From: Ryuthela nishihirai
Taxonomy: Eukaryota > Arthropoda > Arachnida > Araneae > Heptathelidae
DNA length: 64,000 nt
NCBI GenBank assembly: GCA_038380435.1
Contig: JAWZYU010000027.1
Coordinates: forward strand, 4,523,156-4,587,155
Reading direction: 5' to 3'
The position numbers were made by a program, and so were the translations under genes. How positions within the stretch are numbered: position 1 is the first letter of the stretch; each line of letters begins with the position of its first letter. This document shows, piece by piece, positions 11,184 to 21,482 of the stretch. Under the pieces are notes generated by a model. It did not search any database and was not told the DNA's origin. It saw only the letters and a program-made list of their open reading frames with translations.

Positions 11184-11285
11184 GTAAGTGCATCTTTAAT
11201 AGATGCACTTACTATAAATTGTAAGTAAATTGTCTAACTTTCAGAATTGTAAGTGCATCTTAAATAGATGCACTTACAATTCTGA
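11184..11285. repeat. Pair of palindromes sharing one core
   Basis: The first hairpin has 12-bp perfect arms GTAAGTGCATCT / AGATGCACTTAC (11184-11195, 11201-11212). The second has 20-bp perfect arms starting TCAGAATTGTAAGTGCATCT (11241-11260, 11266-11285) with a 5-base loop. The second contains the whole core of the first, 28 bases downstream. Confidence 0.9.
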
Positions 11286-12117
11286 ATAGTAGAAAATGAA
11301 GAGCATATCCATGACGAACAAACCTGATAGCATTGTTGTGAAATGTCGAGGAATAATATCATGCACAATTTTAAAAACTAGCTTGGAGAGAAACACATTG
11401 TAAAAAAACTAAAATAGTACAAATATATTGCACACAAAATACAAAGTATTTAGGTTTCGAATGCATTATACAATCTTCTTCAGCAAAATGGTGGTCAGTT
11501 CTGCATCAAATTCTGTTATGAGAAGGTATATTTGAAAAACATTGAACTATGTACAATACACTATATATCATTATTTAGATGCATGTGTTTGAGGTGTCAT
11601 TATTGAGAGGAAGAATGGGTAACTGCACATATCTATTGTTATATCATGTTGTGAGAAAACGCAATATTTATTATTGCTGATCAAAATATTGAAATTACGG
11701 TAGCCCTTTAATAACAGTTTACAGGTTTTAGGTAAAGTTCGTAAATCATCATTGCAGCAGAATCCCTGGTTGATATGAATAATTAATTTTGCATTGTATT
11801 AAAGTTTAAATTGAGAATTGGCAATGATTCTACTTTTTAAATGATGGGAGTTGCATTATGGTTGATAACAATGTTGAATAAAGTTGTTGTTATTATTATT
11901 ATTTTCATATCGTGTTTGTGTTCTTTAATCCTTTCTTGTAAGCTTCTTGAGGTCATACCACTGTATCCAAGTGGTGATTTCATATCAGTATTCCTGGTGA
12001 TTTCATATCAGTATTCCAAGTGATTTCCTCTTTTAAAGGAATAAAGTAGATGCTCCCTGTTGGGATGTAGTTGATTCTCTCTTTTAAAATTAATCTTGAT
12101 AAAATGATGGAAGATTT
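11286..12117. other. Intron; a TGAAGAAG...CGAAAC motif and a (TTA)n run only
   Basis: On the minus strand at about 11484-11453 the phrase CTGAAGAAGATTG...TTCGAAAC recalls motifs near Penelope-like termini, but the central stem is poor. A TTATTATTATTATT run lies near 11890. A 23-bp phrase, GTGATTTCATATCAGTATTCC-like, is tandemly repeated at about 11970-12018. Confidence 0.4.
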
Positions 12118-12637
12118 AACTGGTACTTTGTCAGCCAAGCTATCAAGCCAAAGATTCTTATCAGCTGTTAACTGATCCTTTACATGTTTATTAAGCTCAT
12201 TGTAATGGCTTCTGTTAAGACTAGTAGGGTGTTGATTTATATTAATCCTGCACTTCCTTCTTTCAGAAATAAGTTCCATAGCCTTATCACCCAAATAATT
12301 TTGTTTCCTCTGTTCCCTTTTACCCAAAAGAATACTGTTGGTTTCAAGAATAGCCTGTTTAAACTGATCCCATTCTTTTTCAACTTCATCAGTAAGCAAA
12401 CCACAATTGTCATAATGACTAAGTAACCTATTATGGTATGCTTTGGCTATATATGGATCTTTCAGATCTTCAGTGTTGAAGGTAATTTTCTTAACCTTAG
12501 CACAACATTTCTTTAGTTTCAGATAAAAGACACTTTTGACCAGGTAATGGTCAGACCCAATTTTAGCTTCCCTGTATGATCTGGTATTCTTAACTGAACT
12601 ATCCCATTTGCTGTTACTAAACTAAAACTAATAACTA

Positions 12638-12809
12638 CAACCTCAAGCAGATGTTTGCCATAGAGTTCTGGCAGGAGCCTGTCAGTTTATATGCCATAGT
12701 AGAAGATCTGAGATGATGGCAGGACCTCAGCAGAAAAACGACACATACAGGGTAAGGCATGGATATGCCTTACCCTGGGCTTGAACCTAGGTCCCTTAGA
12801 TTAGTAGCC
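12638..12809 (-). mobile_element. SINE-A copy, head truncated, with internal palindrome
   Basis: Matches the SINE-A body and tail on the minus strand but lacks the first ~25 bases of the tRNA head. It stops next to LINE sequence. The family phrase around CATGCCTTACC has been turned into a perfect palindrome (12748-12777). Confidence 0.85.
12748..12777. repeat. 13-bp perfect palindrome inside SINE-A
   Basis: Arms CAGGGTAAGGCAT / ATGCCTTACCCTG with a 4-base loop GGAT. Sister SINE-A copies carry only the right arm, so the left arm is an added inverted copy. Confidence 0.9.
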
Positions 12810-13336
12810 TCCCCATTGCAACTACCAATGCCAAAGGGACCTAAAACTCCTGCCCAAAGGTCAGAATCAGTACCAACTTTAGCATTGAAGTCATCTAGCA
12901 CAAGAGAAATATCTCCTTTCTTCACAGAATTCAAAATATCCTGAAGCTGGCTGTAAAACGTATCCTTCTCGTTCTCATCAGAGTCCTCTGTGCAGGCATA
13001 ACAACAGATAGCATTCAAGTCTTTTGTTTTAAATTTTGTTGTAAGAAATCTTTCATTAATGCAGTCATATCCTAGAAGAGCATCACTGGTGTGTCTGCTG
13101 AGAAGCAAACCTACACCTTGGATATGCTTTCCATCCTCCCTTCCTGAAGAGAGAAATTTAAAGTTATTTTTAAGTACCTCACCTTTACCTGTCCACCTGG
13201 TCTCTTGCAAGCATAAAATATCTAGGTTATAATGTTTAAAATTCCTGAATGAAGACTTCAAGAGAATAATCTGCATTTTCCCCCATCATCCATTAGCTCC
13301 AGTTGAAGAATGATGTCAAGGAATCATCATCATCAT

Positions 13337-15620
13337 CATCAAGCAGCCATGAGCTACGGAGGTCCAACCAGACCGTGCAATTTGATTCATCAACAGCTCT
13401 AATGAAATAATGATCAGTTTCATCAAGCCCTAATGAAAGAGTTCATCTCATCAACATCATTTTCCAAAAGGGCTAAAAATTTAGCAGAGTCTAAATCAGA
13501 AATTTTCGTGTCTCAGCCCATATAAGGCCAAAATCTTTCCCTTGAAATGAATTTCGCATTACATAATCAATAACCAAACTAAAGAGAAAAGGAGACAAAA
13601 TGCACCCTTGTCGAACACCAGAAGTAATGCTAAACCAATTGCTACAAGCCTTACCAACTCTCACACATGACTTAGTGTTATTATAGAGAGCTTTCATTAT
13701 GTTAACTAACTTGTCTGGTATACCATATGATCTCACAATCAACCACAAATTATGACGATCAACAGAGTCGAAAGCCTTTTTGAAATCAACAAAGCTAGCA
13801 ACCAAAGGTTTCTGAAACTCTAAACATTTCTCAACAATCTGCCTAAGTGAAAATATCTGATCTACACATCCCCTACCACTTCTGAATCCACATTGCTCAT
13901 CACGCAATTGCCTGTCAACCAGATTCTTAATTCTATTAAGCACAATCATGGAAAGAACTTTACCTGGAACAGAGAGTAGGCCGATACCCCTATAGTTATC
14001 ACAAGAACTGCGATCACCTTTTTTGAAAATAGGGATAATAATAGCTCTGGTTGGGTTGTTTGGGTTGTTTTACCTCTGAGCGGCACTTTTTTGCACACCA
14101 TGGGCTAAATGGCCAGGTCACATGGACCCCGAAGGCTCAGAGAAGGTTGGGGGAGGGGTCCCACTGGAACAGCTGTTGGGAGACAGGTGGTAGTCTCCCG
14201 TCAAGGCCATCCAGCGTGTTCTTTAACGTGCACAGGGTATGGCTCTCCCGCACACGGGGCCACGGCTTAACGTCCCATCCGACGGACGGCGGCCTTTCCA
14301 AGCCCATCGGTGTCCCCTACTGACCGTGGGCAGGGCGGGGAATTTTGCGGAGATAAATCTCAACGCTGACCCAGCTGGGACTCGAACCTGGGAACTACAG
14401 ATTACGAGCCTGGCGCGCTACCGACTGAGCTACCCCCGCCCCAAATAGCTCTGGTAAAATCTTGAAGAACCATGCCTTTATCATAAAAGTTATTCAAAAT
14501 TTCAGTCATCCAAGTGGTAACTGAAACATTCCCAGCTCTGAGCATTTCTATAGTAATTTCATCTACCCCTGTGGATTTATGAAGTTTAAGTTTAGAGATA
14601 GACAAAATAACTTCAGATTGTGTTATAGGGCCAACATTAAAGCCACCAATGATCTATCATCATTATAAAAAAAATGGGAGCAGAACTAACTACATTGTTT
14701 AGAACATCACTGAAATGCTCAGCCTACCTAGCCATGACAGAATCCTCTCCTTCTATAACCTTACCTTGTTTATCCTTCAATCCCTGAATGCCTGTCCATT
14801 TTCTACCACACAAAACATTAACTATCTGGTACAACTCTCGGCTGTTGTGCTGTCTAACTGCTTCCTCGGATTTGTCAGCCATCAAGCCAAAGATTCTTAT
14901 CAGCAGCTAACTGATCTTTTACACATTTATTAAGTTCTCTGTAATGCTTTCTATTAGGACTAGTAGGGTATTGATTAAGGATATTCCTGCAGTTCTTTCT
15001 TTCCGAAATAAGCTCAAGTGCCTTATCACTCAGATAATTTTGCCTCTTCTGCTCCTTTTTTCCTAAAAGAGTACTGTTAGTGTCCAAAAAAGCCTGTTTA
15101 AAATGATCCCATTCTTCCCCAACTTCAGTAGTAAGCATACCATGACTGTCATAATGACAAAGTAACCTATCATGGTAAGCTTTAGCTATAACTGGGTCTT
15201 TCAGAGCTTCAGAATTAAAAGTAAATTTTTTAACCCTTAGCACAACACTTCTTAAGTTTAAGTTGCAAGACACTTTTAACAAAGTATGGTCAGATCTAAT
15301 TTCAGCTCCCCTATGTAACCTGGTATTCCTAACAGAACTAGCCCATTTGCTGTTAATTAATAAATAATCAATCATATTCTTATGCAGCCCATCGGGTGAA
15401 ACACATGTGTACTTCTGTATGTCATGGTGTTTGCAATAAGTATTAGTTATTCTGAATCCTTTGAGTTTACTTACCTGTAGGAGACGATGCCCATTGCTAT
15501 TGCAGCTACCAATACCAAAAGGGCCTATAACTCCTTCCAGAGGTAAGAGTCAGTACCAATTTTGGCATTTAAGTCACCTAGAACAAGGATAATGTCTCCT
15601 TTCTTGACATAATTTGTAAG
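13337..15620 (-). pseudogene. LINE copy with RT, internally deleted, carrying a SINE-B
   Basis: From 5' to 3' on the minus strand: an endonuclease end (15620-15380), a linker (15375-14875, MIDYLLINSKWASSVRNTRL and EEWDHFKQAFLDTN) and the RT start (HKSTGVDEITIEMLRAG). The RT fingers/palm follow at 13949-13491 (DEQCGFRSGRGCVDQIF, VDFKKAFDSVDR, SGVRQGCILSPFLFSLV). The YADD box is mutated near 13480. About 0.6 kb is deleted between there and the 3' UTR at about 13385-13337. The tail is a (ATG)n run (ATCATCATCATCATC on the plus strand). SINE-B interrupts it at 14051-14443. Confidence 0.85.
14051..14443 (-). mobile_element. SINE-B copy with 11-bp target-site duplication, inside a LINE
   Basis: The most intact copy: head GGGGCGGGGGTAGCTCAGTC, B box GGTTCGAGTCCC, body with GTGCACGTTAAAGAAC, and tail of CCCAAACAACCCAACC type. 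It is flanked by AATAGCTCTGG at 14040-14050 and 14444-14454. Removing it restores the LINE sequence exactly as seen at 44238-44260. Confidence 0.95.
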
Positions 15621-16670
15621 CCAGAGCAAGTTATTGTTAGAACCTTAGTTATTGTGAAACTCTGAGCAGCATCACAGAATATGGAAGAGCTAGATCCTGT
15701 GGCCTAATTAATTGCTAGCATATGTGGCAATGAAGTGGATAAAAAGTGGATTATTTATATCAAGCATTGTCCTCATACTTTGGATAAATTCACCATGCAT
15801 CTAGTTAGTATTTATATTTTTATATTTAAAACTTAATTTTCATTTCTGAAGATTAACTTTATTTCCATAAATTATGGATCTTTTGGTCAATCGATTATTA
15901 TCGATTTTCCACAGTTATGCTACATTGGATGACTGGCTTACAACTTGTTGCTATGGATATTTGATTTAACATCCCATTGAATTATATGTTAATTTTTCTT
16001 TTATTATTTCTTTGTTTTCCAGTAAAAACACTTTGATCTTGTATCATTTCCAGAAACACTGTAGAAAATGAATGAGGTCTTGGATACAAAAGCAAAAAGG
16101 ACTTAATTGGCATGGAAGTCAGTCCTCCTGTGGGAGGGCAATTTCGTCAATGGTTTTTACCCCTCCTGAGGCAGAATATTATTAAATTTTTTTAATGTAA
16201 ATTACTATTCAATGGTTTTAAAATATCCCCTCCTCAATATATATATATGCTGTGCCCCTCTAATGATATAAATGTTTGCTTTTTTACCCTTGATGCACAA
16301 ATCTTTCTATACTTAACCAAGATCACAAAACTTCAACACCCAAAGGAAAAATTCATAATGTTTAGTAAAAAAAGGCAGCCAAGAAACTATTTTTCCATTT
16401 CATAAACAGGACACAAATTCCCATTAATGTGAGCAAGTCACCTTGTTTAACATTGGCCCATGTTTCAAAATATACCACACTGAAAAGAATCATTAGCAGA
16501 AATAAATATAATGTTTCAAGCATATATTATTTAGAAATAAATTTCCTTTCAATTAACATAAATTTTAACCATTTTTATTCATCAAATTTTTGAAAATTAA
16601 GTCTTAATTGTATATATTCTGATTTACTTTTTCACTATATCACTGTAAAAATAGGTTTTAATATGTTATA

Positions 16671-17065
16671 GGGTGCAGGGATGGCTCAGTCGGTAGCGTA
16701 CAAGGCTCGTAATCTGCAGTTCTCAGGTTTGAGTCCCAGCTGGGTCAGCATTGAGATTTATCTCCGCAAAACTCCCCACACTGCCCACGGTCAGTAGGGG
16801 ACACTGATGGGCTTGGAAAAGCCACCATCCGCCAGATGGGACGTTAACCCGTGTTCCAGTGTGCGGGAGAGCCATACCCTGTGCACGTTAAAAAACATGC
16901 TGGATGGCCTTGACGGGAGGCTACCATCTGTCTCCCAACAGCCATTCCAGTGGGGCACCTCCTCCAACCTTCTCTGAGCCGTCAAGGTTCTTGTGACCTG
17001 GCCATTTAGCCCATTGTGTGCAAAAAAGTACCACTCAGAGGTAAAACAACCAACTAACAACCAAC
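16671..17065 (+). mobile_element. SINE-B copy with 13-bp target-site duplication
   Basis: Full-length copy in the TTAA-family element, flanked by TTAATATGTTATA at 16658-16670 and 17066-17078. It contains a longer central part than the copy at 4490 (an extra GTTAACCCGTGTTCCAGT-like stretch), which suggests the 4490 copy has a small deletion. Confidence 0.9.
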
Positions 17066-17552
17066 TTAATATGTTATAACATTAATATGTTGGTAAATTT
17101 GTTTAAATTTTTTATCTTCATAAAATTTGGAGTTAAATTCTCTTTACTTTGGTATATAACATGATCATTTTTGTTGATTGGCTAGCTTTAAATAAATTCT
17201 AAAATTAACTTGTTTATCTGGCTCAACACAATTGCCAAAATGTCTGGACTTTTCTCAAAGTATGGTACCAAGAAAAAAATTACAAAATGGGATAAATATT
17301 TACTTGAAAGAAGAAAATTAATTCTTTTGTTATTCAGAAATAAATTGTCTTTCTATTAATGTGCATTATAATCATTTCTTTCTATTATTTTTTTAATAAA
17401 TTTTTTTGTGTTGCCAGATGCATTTTTATTGCATGATTCTAAAAACACCCTATTAATAAAATAGAACAAGTCTTTTTTGTCAAATATTTCATTTTTAGAA
17501 AAACAAGAATTAAATGCCGATTGAAAAAGAAGAAAAAATTGAAAAAGAAGCC

Positions 17553-17599
17553 AAATGAAAGGAATTATGGCACATAATATGCCATAATTCCTTTCATTT
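17553..17599. repeat. 20-bp perfect palindrome in TTAA-family copy 1
   Basis: Arms AAATGAAAGGAATTATGGCA / its reverse complement, loop 7 bases. Sister copies have the right arm but only a short imperfect pairing on the left. Confidence 0.9.
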
Positions 17600-17724
17600 G
17601 TTATTTGGCAAAAAATTTCTAAAGTTTTTTTGGCTGATCATAATGTAAAAATAATTGGGCTCCTGTATGTAAATCATTTTTTTAGGCAGACCCAGGAAGG
17701 GTTAATTGCATAGTCCGATCAATT

Positions 17725-18325
17725 TTTTTCACTATATTATTGAGAAAAAATCTTATCAAAATTAATATGCTTGCAAATTTGCTTAAATTTCTTATTTTCA
17801 TAAAATTTGGAGTTAAATTCTGTTTAATTTGGTATATAACATAACCCGTTTCTGTTGATTGGATATTTGTTAAAAATATCTAAAGTTGGTTTCTTTATCT
17901 GACTCAACACAATTGGAAAAAAGCCTGGACTTTTTTCAAAGTATGGTAGTGAGGAAAAAAAATTGTAAAAAGACAGTAATTTTCTTATTTGAAGTAAAAA
18001 TTTAACTTTTTATTATTCAGAAATAAATAGCCTTTCTATTCATATTCATTATAATTATTTCTATTAGTTTTTTTTTAAAGAAATTTTTATTTGCAATGCC
18101 AGATGTATTTTTTTACTGCATGACTCTAAAAAAATATCCTATTAAAGTAACAGTTTTTTTTTGTTAAATATTCTATTGTCAGAAAGTCCAGAATAAACAT
18201 GCCATAATTCTTTTCATTAGTTATTTCACACACAAAAAAGTTCTAAAATTAATTTTTTTTGGCTAAGTATAGGGAGAAAATAGATTGGCCTCTGGGCATT
18301 CATACTGAACATGGGAAGCATTAAA
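17725..18325 (+). mobile_element. TTAA-family element copy 2, 3' part only
   Basis: Starts mid-element (TTTCACTATATTATTGAG) just after copy 1 ends and repeats the same 3' third. The terminal repeat is eroded. 18326-18660 shows nothing further. Confidence 0.75.
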
Positions 18326-18660
18326 GTGGGAGGTTTATAAAACTGGTCTTACTCTGGTGGACAAGTTAATTTTGAAGTGATTTTAGAAAATAAAATACAC
18401 AATTTTAGAACCTAATCCTAAAGTAACTAAGGAGGGGAAAATGTCATGTTACATACATATCTGTATATAAAAAGCATTCAATTGTGATTGATAAAATGCA
18501 AAAATTAAAAAGAAAAAAGTTTAAATTCTTTTTAGATTTTTTTAAATTTTGCAAACATTGTACTGCATTTTTTTCATTTTAATTTCAATAAATTTAAGTA
18601 ATTTTTTTAATTTTTTTCTAAAGTGCTTTAATATAAGTTCATAATATTTCTATAAATACT

Positions 18661-19425
18661 AAATAATGAAATAAGCTCGACGTATTCAATATCCATTAAT
18701 AAATCAGCACTTTAGCGTCGATTTAAATTTTAGAGGAAAAATCGTCTTGAGCTGGGCGGGATACGAACCCATGACCTCCAGATAACACGTCAGGTGCTCT
18801 GGACCATTGAGCTACCGGCCGCCGATCAAGATCTCTAATTAGCGCTATGAACATTCCTTTTATGTTTCATATAGGCGCTATTCAGGCAATTTTAGCCACA
18901 AGTGGCTTTCTATATGCCAATAGATGGAAGCATGTGATTACAAAGTATGAAGATAATAAATAATGAAATAAGCTCGAAGTATTCAGTATCCATTAATAAA
19001 TCAGCACTTTAGCGTCGATTTAAATTTTAGAGGAAAAATCGTCTTGAGCTGGGCGGGATACGAACCCATGACCTCCTGATAACATGTCAGGTGCTCTGGA
19101 CCACTGAGCTACCGGCCGCCGATCAAGATCTCCTCTAATTAGCACTATGAACATTCCTTTTATGTTTCATATAGGCGCTATTCAGGCAATTTTAGCCACA
19201 AGCGGCTTTCTATTTGCCAATAGATGGAAGCATGTGATTACAAGTATGCAGAAAATAAATAATGAAATAAGCTCGACGTATTCAATATCCATTAATAAAT
19301 CAGCACTTTAGCATTGATTTAAATTTTAGAGGAAAAATTGTCTTGAGCCGGGTGGGATATGAATCCACGACCTCCTGATAACATGTCAGGTCCTCTGGAC
19401 CACTGAGCTACTGGCCGCAGATCAA
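18661..19425 (-). repeat. SINE-C: tandem array of a ~298-bp tRNA-like unit, 2.6 copies
   Basis: Units start at 18661, 18958 and 19257 and differ by few substitutions. On the minus strand each carries a tRNA-like domain: A-box region TAGCTCA(A/G)TGGTCCAGAGC, a stem CCTGA...TCAGG around a 7-base loop in the second and third copies, and B box GGTTCGTATCCC. No acceptor stem can form, so these are not functional tRNA genes. Decayed single copies appear at 63650-63745 and possibly 34330-34366. Confidence 0.85.
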
Positions 19426-19429
19426 GTGT

Positions 19430-20067
19430 CTGTTTTCTAAATTTTTTAGCCCGTAATCAATAATGCATATGCTTAGATTTTTGCAATAGGAAAGCTAAGC
19501 TTAAAGAAAGTAGTGTCATAAAAAATTCAGTTTGCTTTAAAAATAAGATAATTTAAATAAAAATTGAAAAATATATGTATAAAAACAGATAAAGAACTGC
19601 AAAAGTCAAAAAAAATATTTCAAATCATTTAATTTTTAACATCATCCTAGTCTAATAGTTTACCAAATGCCAAGTATTACATAATGCCAATAATAGATTA
19701 TACCTTATTTGTGTGATTAAAAAAAAAGATTTTACACTGGCACATTAAGGAATTAAGATGAGACTTAATGCTAACACTTTTTAGCTCATCAGTAATAACA
19801 CAAAAGTTGGTGACCCAAAGGTCACATGATGAATGCCCTCATAATGAGTTCCTTTTAATTTTGATTTAAGTAACCAAAATTGAATGTTTCCCATACTAAT
19901 ACTGTACTGCATCATATCAGAGGATACGTATAAGTAGTTTATTGTTTTGTATTGCTTTATCTTAAGTAGGACTGTTTTACCTCTGAAAAGCACTTTCTTT
20001 TTGCACATAATAGATTTTATTATGAATGTAAATAGCTTATAATAAATACTATGGAAGAAAAGCTATA
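19430..20067. other. Intron, no feature recognised
   Basis: A+T-rich sequence with short frames only. Confidence 0.5.
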
Positions 20068-21252
20068 CTGAAGAGCCAAACATTATGACCAGTGTGTCTA
20101 TGCAAATCGAAGCAACTGCAGGTAAACAACAGCATGTGTGAAGTTATGAAATGATATAAATAACATCTGATGCTGAGCTCTGTCAATCAGTGTTATTCTT
20201 GTCCTTCAGATAGGAAAGGCAGCAGACATAAGTGAATTTGGCAAAGGACAAATTGTATGGCCAGACAATTGGGTCAGAGCATTTCCGAGACAGCAAGTTT
20301 TGTGGGGTGCTCATGGTCAGCCATGGTTAGTACCTTCAAAAAGTGGTCAGAGGAGGAAAAAAATCAGGAACCGCTGGCAAGGTGTGGGCTGACCACGGCT
20401 CATCGATGCTAGAGGTGAGCAAAGGCCATTCTGTATGGTATGAGCTAACAGAAGTGATACTGTGACACAACTTGCCCATTCAAATGCTGGTGATGGGAGT
20501 AATGTATGCTACATCGAACCCTGTTGAAAGTGGGCTGTGCAGTACTCCGAGTGCCCATGCTAACCTCAGTTCAACATCAAAAGCACCTACAATGGGCACG
20601 CAAGTATCAAAACTGGACCTTGAATGATTGGAAGAAAGTAGTCTGGTTCAATGAATCTCATTTCCTATTGCACCATGTGGACAGCTGTGTATGTGTGCGT
20701 TGCTTACCTGAGGAAGTGTTGGCACCATGATGCACTGTGGGATGAAAACAAGCTGGTGGAGGAAGTGTAATGCTTTGGACTATGTTCTGTTGAGAAACCC
20801 TGGGTCCAGTAATTCAGGTGCAGGAAACTATGACATCTACCACCTACTAAACATCATTACAGACCAGGTAATCCTTTCATGGCAATGGTATATCCCACTA
20901 GTAGTGCCTTCTTTCAGCAGGATAATGTGCCATACCACACTGCCCAGATTGTTCAAGAATGGTTCGCGGAACATGAAGACTTCCAGGTATTGCCCTGGCT
21001 TCCAAATTCCCCAGACATTAATCCTATTGAGCATCTGTGGTTTGTGTTGGAACAACATATCTGATCTGTGGGGCTCAACCACGTAACTTACAAGAGTTAA
21101 AAAATCTGCTGGTAACGTGTTGGTACCAGATACCATAAGACACCTTTAGAAATCTTGTAGCATCCATGTCTCGCCAGGTAAGAGCTATTTTGGTGGCACA
21201 TGGAGGACCAACATCATATTAGGCAGGTGGCCATAATGTTTTGGCTCTTCAG
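20068..21252 (+). mobile_element. Tc1-like transposon, family 2, copy 1 (dead)
   Basis: A 1185-bp element flanked by TA (20066-20067, 21253-21254). Inverted ends start CTGAAGAGCCAAA, then CATTATGRCCA. The plus-strand transposase remnant has a helix-turn-helix start (LGQSISETASF-like, near 20270), WFNESHF (usual catalytic D replaced by N), FQQDNVPYHTAQIVQEWF and NSPDINPIEHLW. Several stops and frameshifts separate these. It ends 43 bp beyond the splice donor of the host exon at 21296. Confidence 0.9.
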
Positions 21253-21295
21253 TATATGTATCACATATTATCCCGAAACCATTAAAAATGCTTAC

Positions 21296-21482
21296 ATATT
21301 TGTTGATCAAAGACCTCTGTGTCACTGAATCAATACTGTATGATGTTAAGTCTGATACTGTCTCAGTTCCCATTGTACCAGTGATGGTAATTAGCAGAAA
21401 AAGTGATCCAGCTCCATCTTCCAAGTCTTTCCATATGGAATGTGTTTTTTCTTCTTCTAATCCACTTAAATCTATTGTGCAC
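21296..21482 (-). CDS. Mctp: MCTP-type gene, internal exon (end of C2 domain and linker)
   Basis: A 187-bp exon on the minus strand. The acceptor AG is at 21484-21483 after TGTATTTTCT, and the donor GTAAGC starts at 21295. The first base completes the AGG arginine codon begun by the exon at 42407-42537, giving ...DDFMGR-CTIDLSGLEEEKTHSIWK. There are then 62 uninterrupted codons through DLEDGAGSLFLLITITGT and TETVSDLTSYS, ending INKY in phase 0. This order (C2 end DDFMGR, a -IDL--L-- strand, L-DG-G---LL-T--GT, then SDL) is characteristic of the MCTP family linker between C2 domains. No frame damage is seen and the reading frame is under visible constraint amid decayed repeats. Confidence 0.88.

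Larger units (their letters stand above)
12118..13300 (-). pseudogene. LINE fragment: APE endonuclease domain and linker
   Basis: The minus-strand frame 13276-12770 encodes the endonuclease: NLDILCLQETRWTGKGE, then GVGLLLSRHTSDALLGYD, then DISLVLDDFNAKVGTD. The QET glutamate and DFN...G motifs fit the APE fold of non-LTR elements. The following linker is at 12399-12118 (VEKEWDQFKQAILETNS, KVPVKSS-like end). About 150 bp between the two parts is missing and is replaced by a SINE-A copy. The 3' half (RT) is absent. Confidence 0.85.
15787..17701 (+). mobile_element. TTAA-family element copy 1 (5' truncated), split by SINE-B
   Basis: Homologous to 36115-39727 and 30050-31278. Shared blocks include TTGCTGTGGATATTT-like, GAATGAGGTCTTGGATA, GGGAGGGCAATTTCG, TCTCAAAGTATGGTACC and the 3' end CCAGGAAGGG followed by TTAA (17702-17705). 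It lacks the left ~0.6 kb. There is no coding capacity, so it is non-autonomous. The 3' region carries a 20-bp palindrome. Confidence 0.8.

Noticed and set aside
18740..18822. Possible tRNA gene (A and B boxes, anticodon-like stem)
   Set aside because: No acceptor stem, a mismatched T stem, and three tandem copies with drift; a tRNA-derived repeat explains it better.
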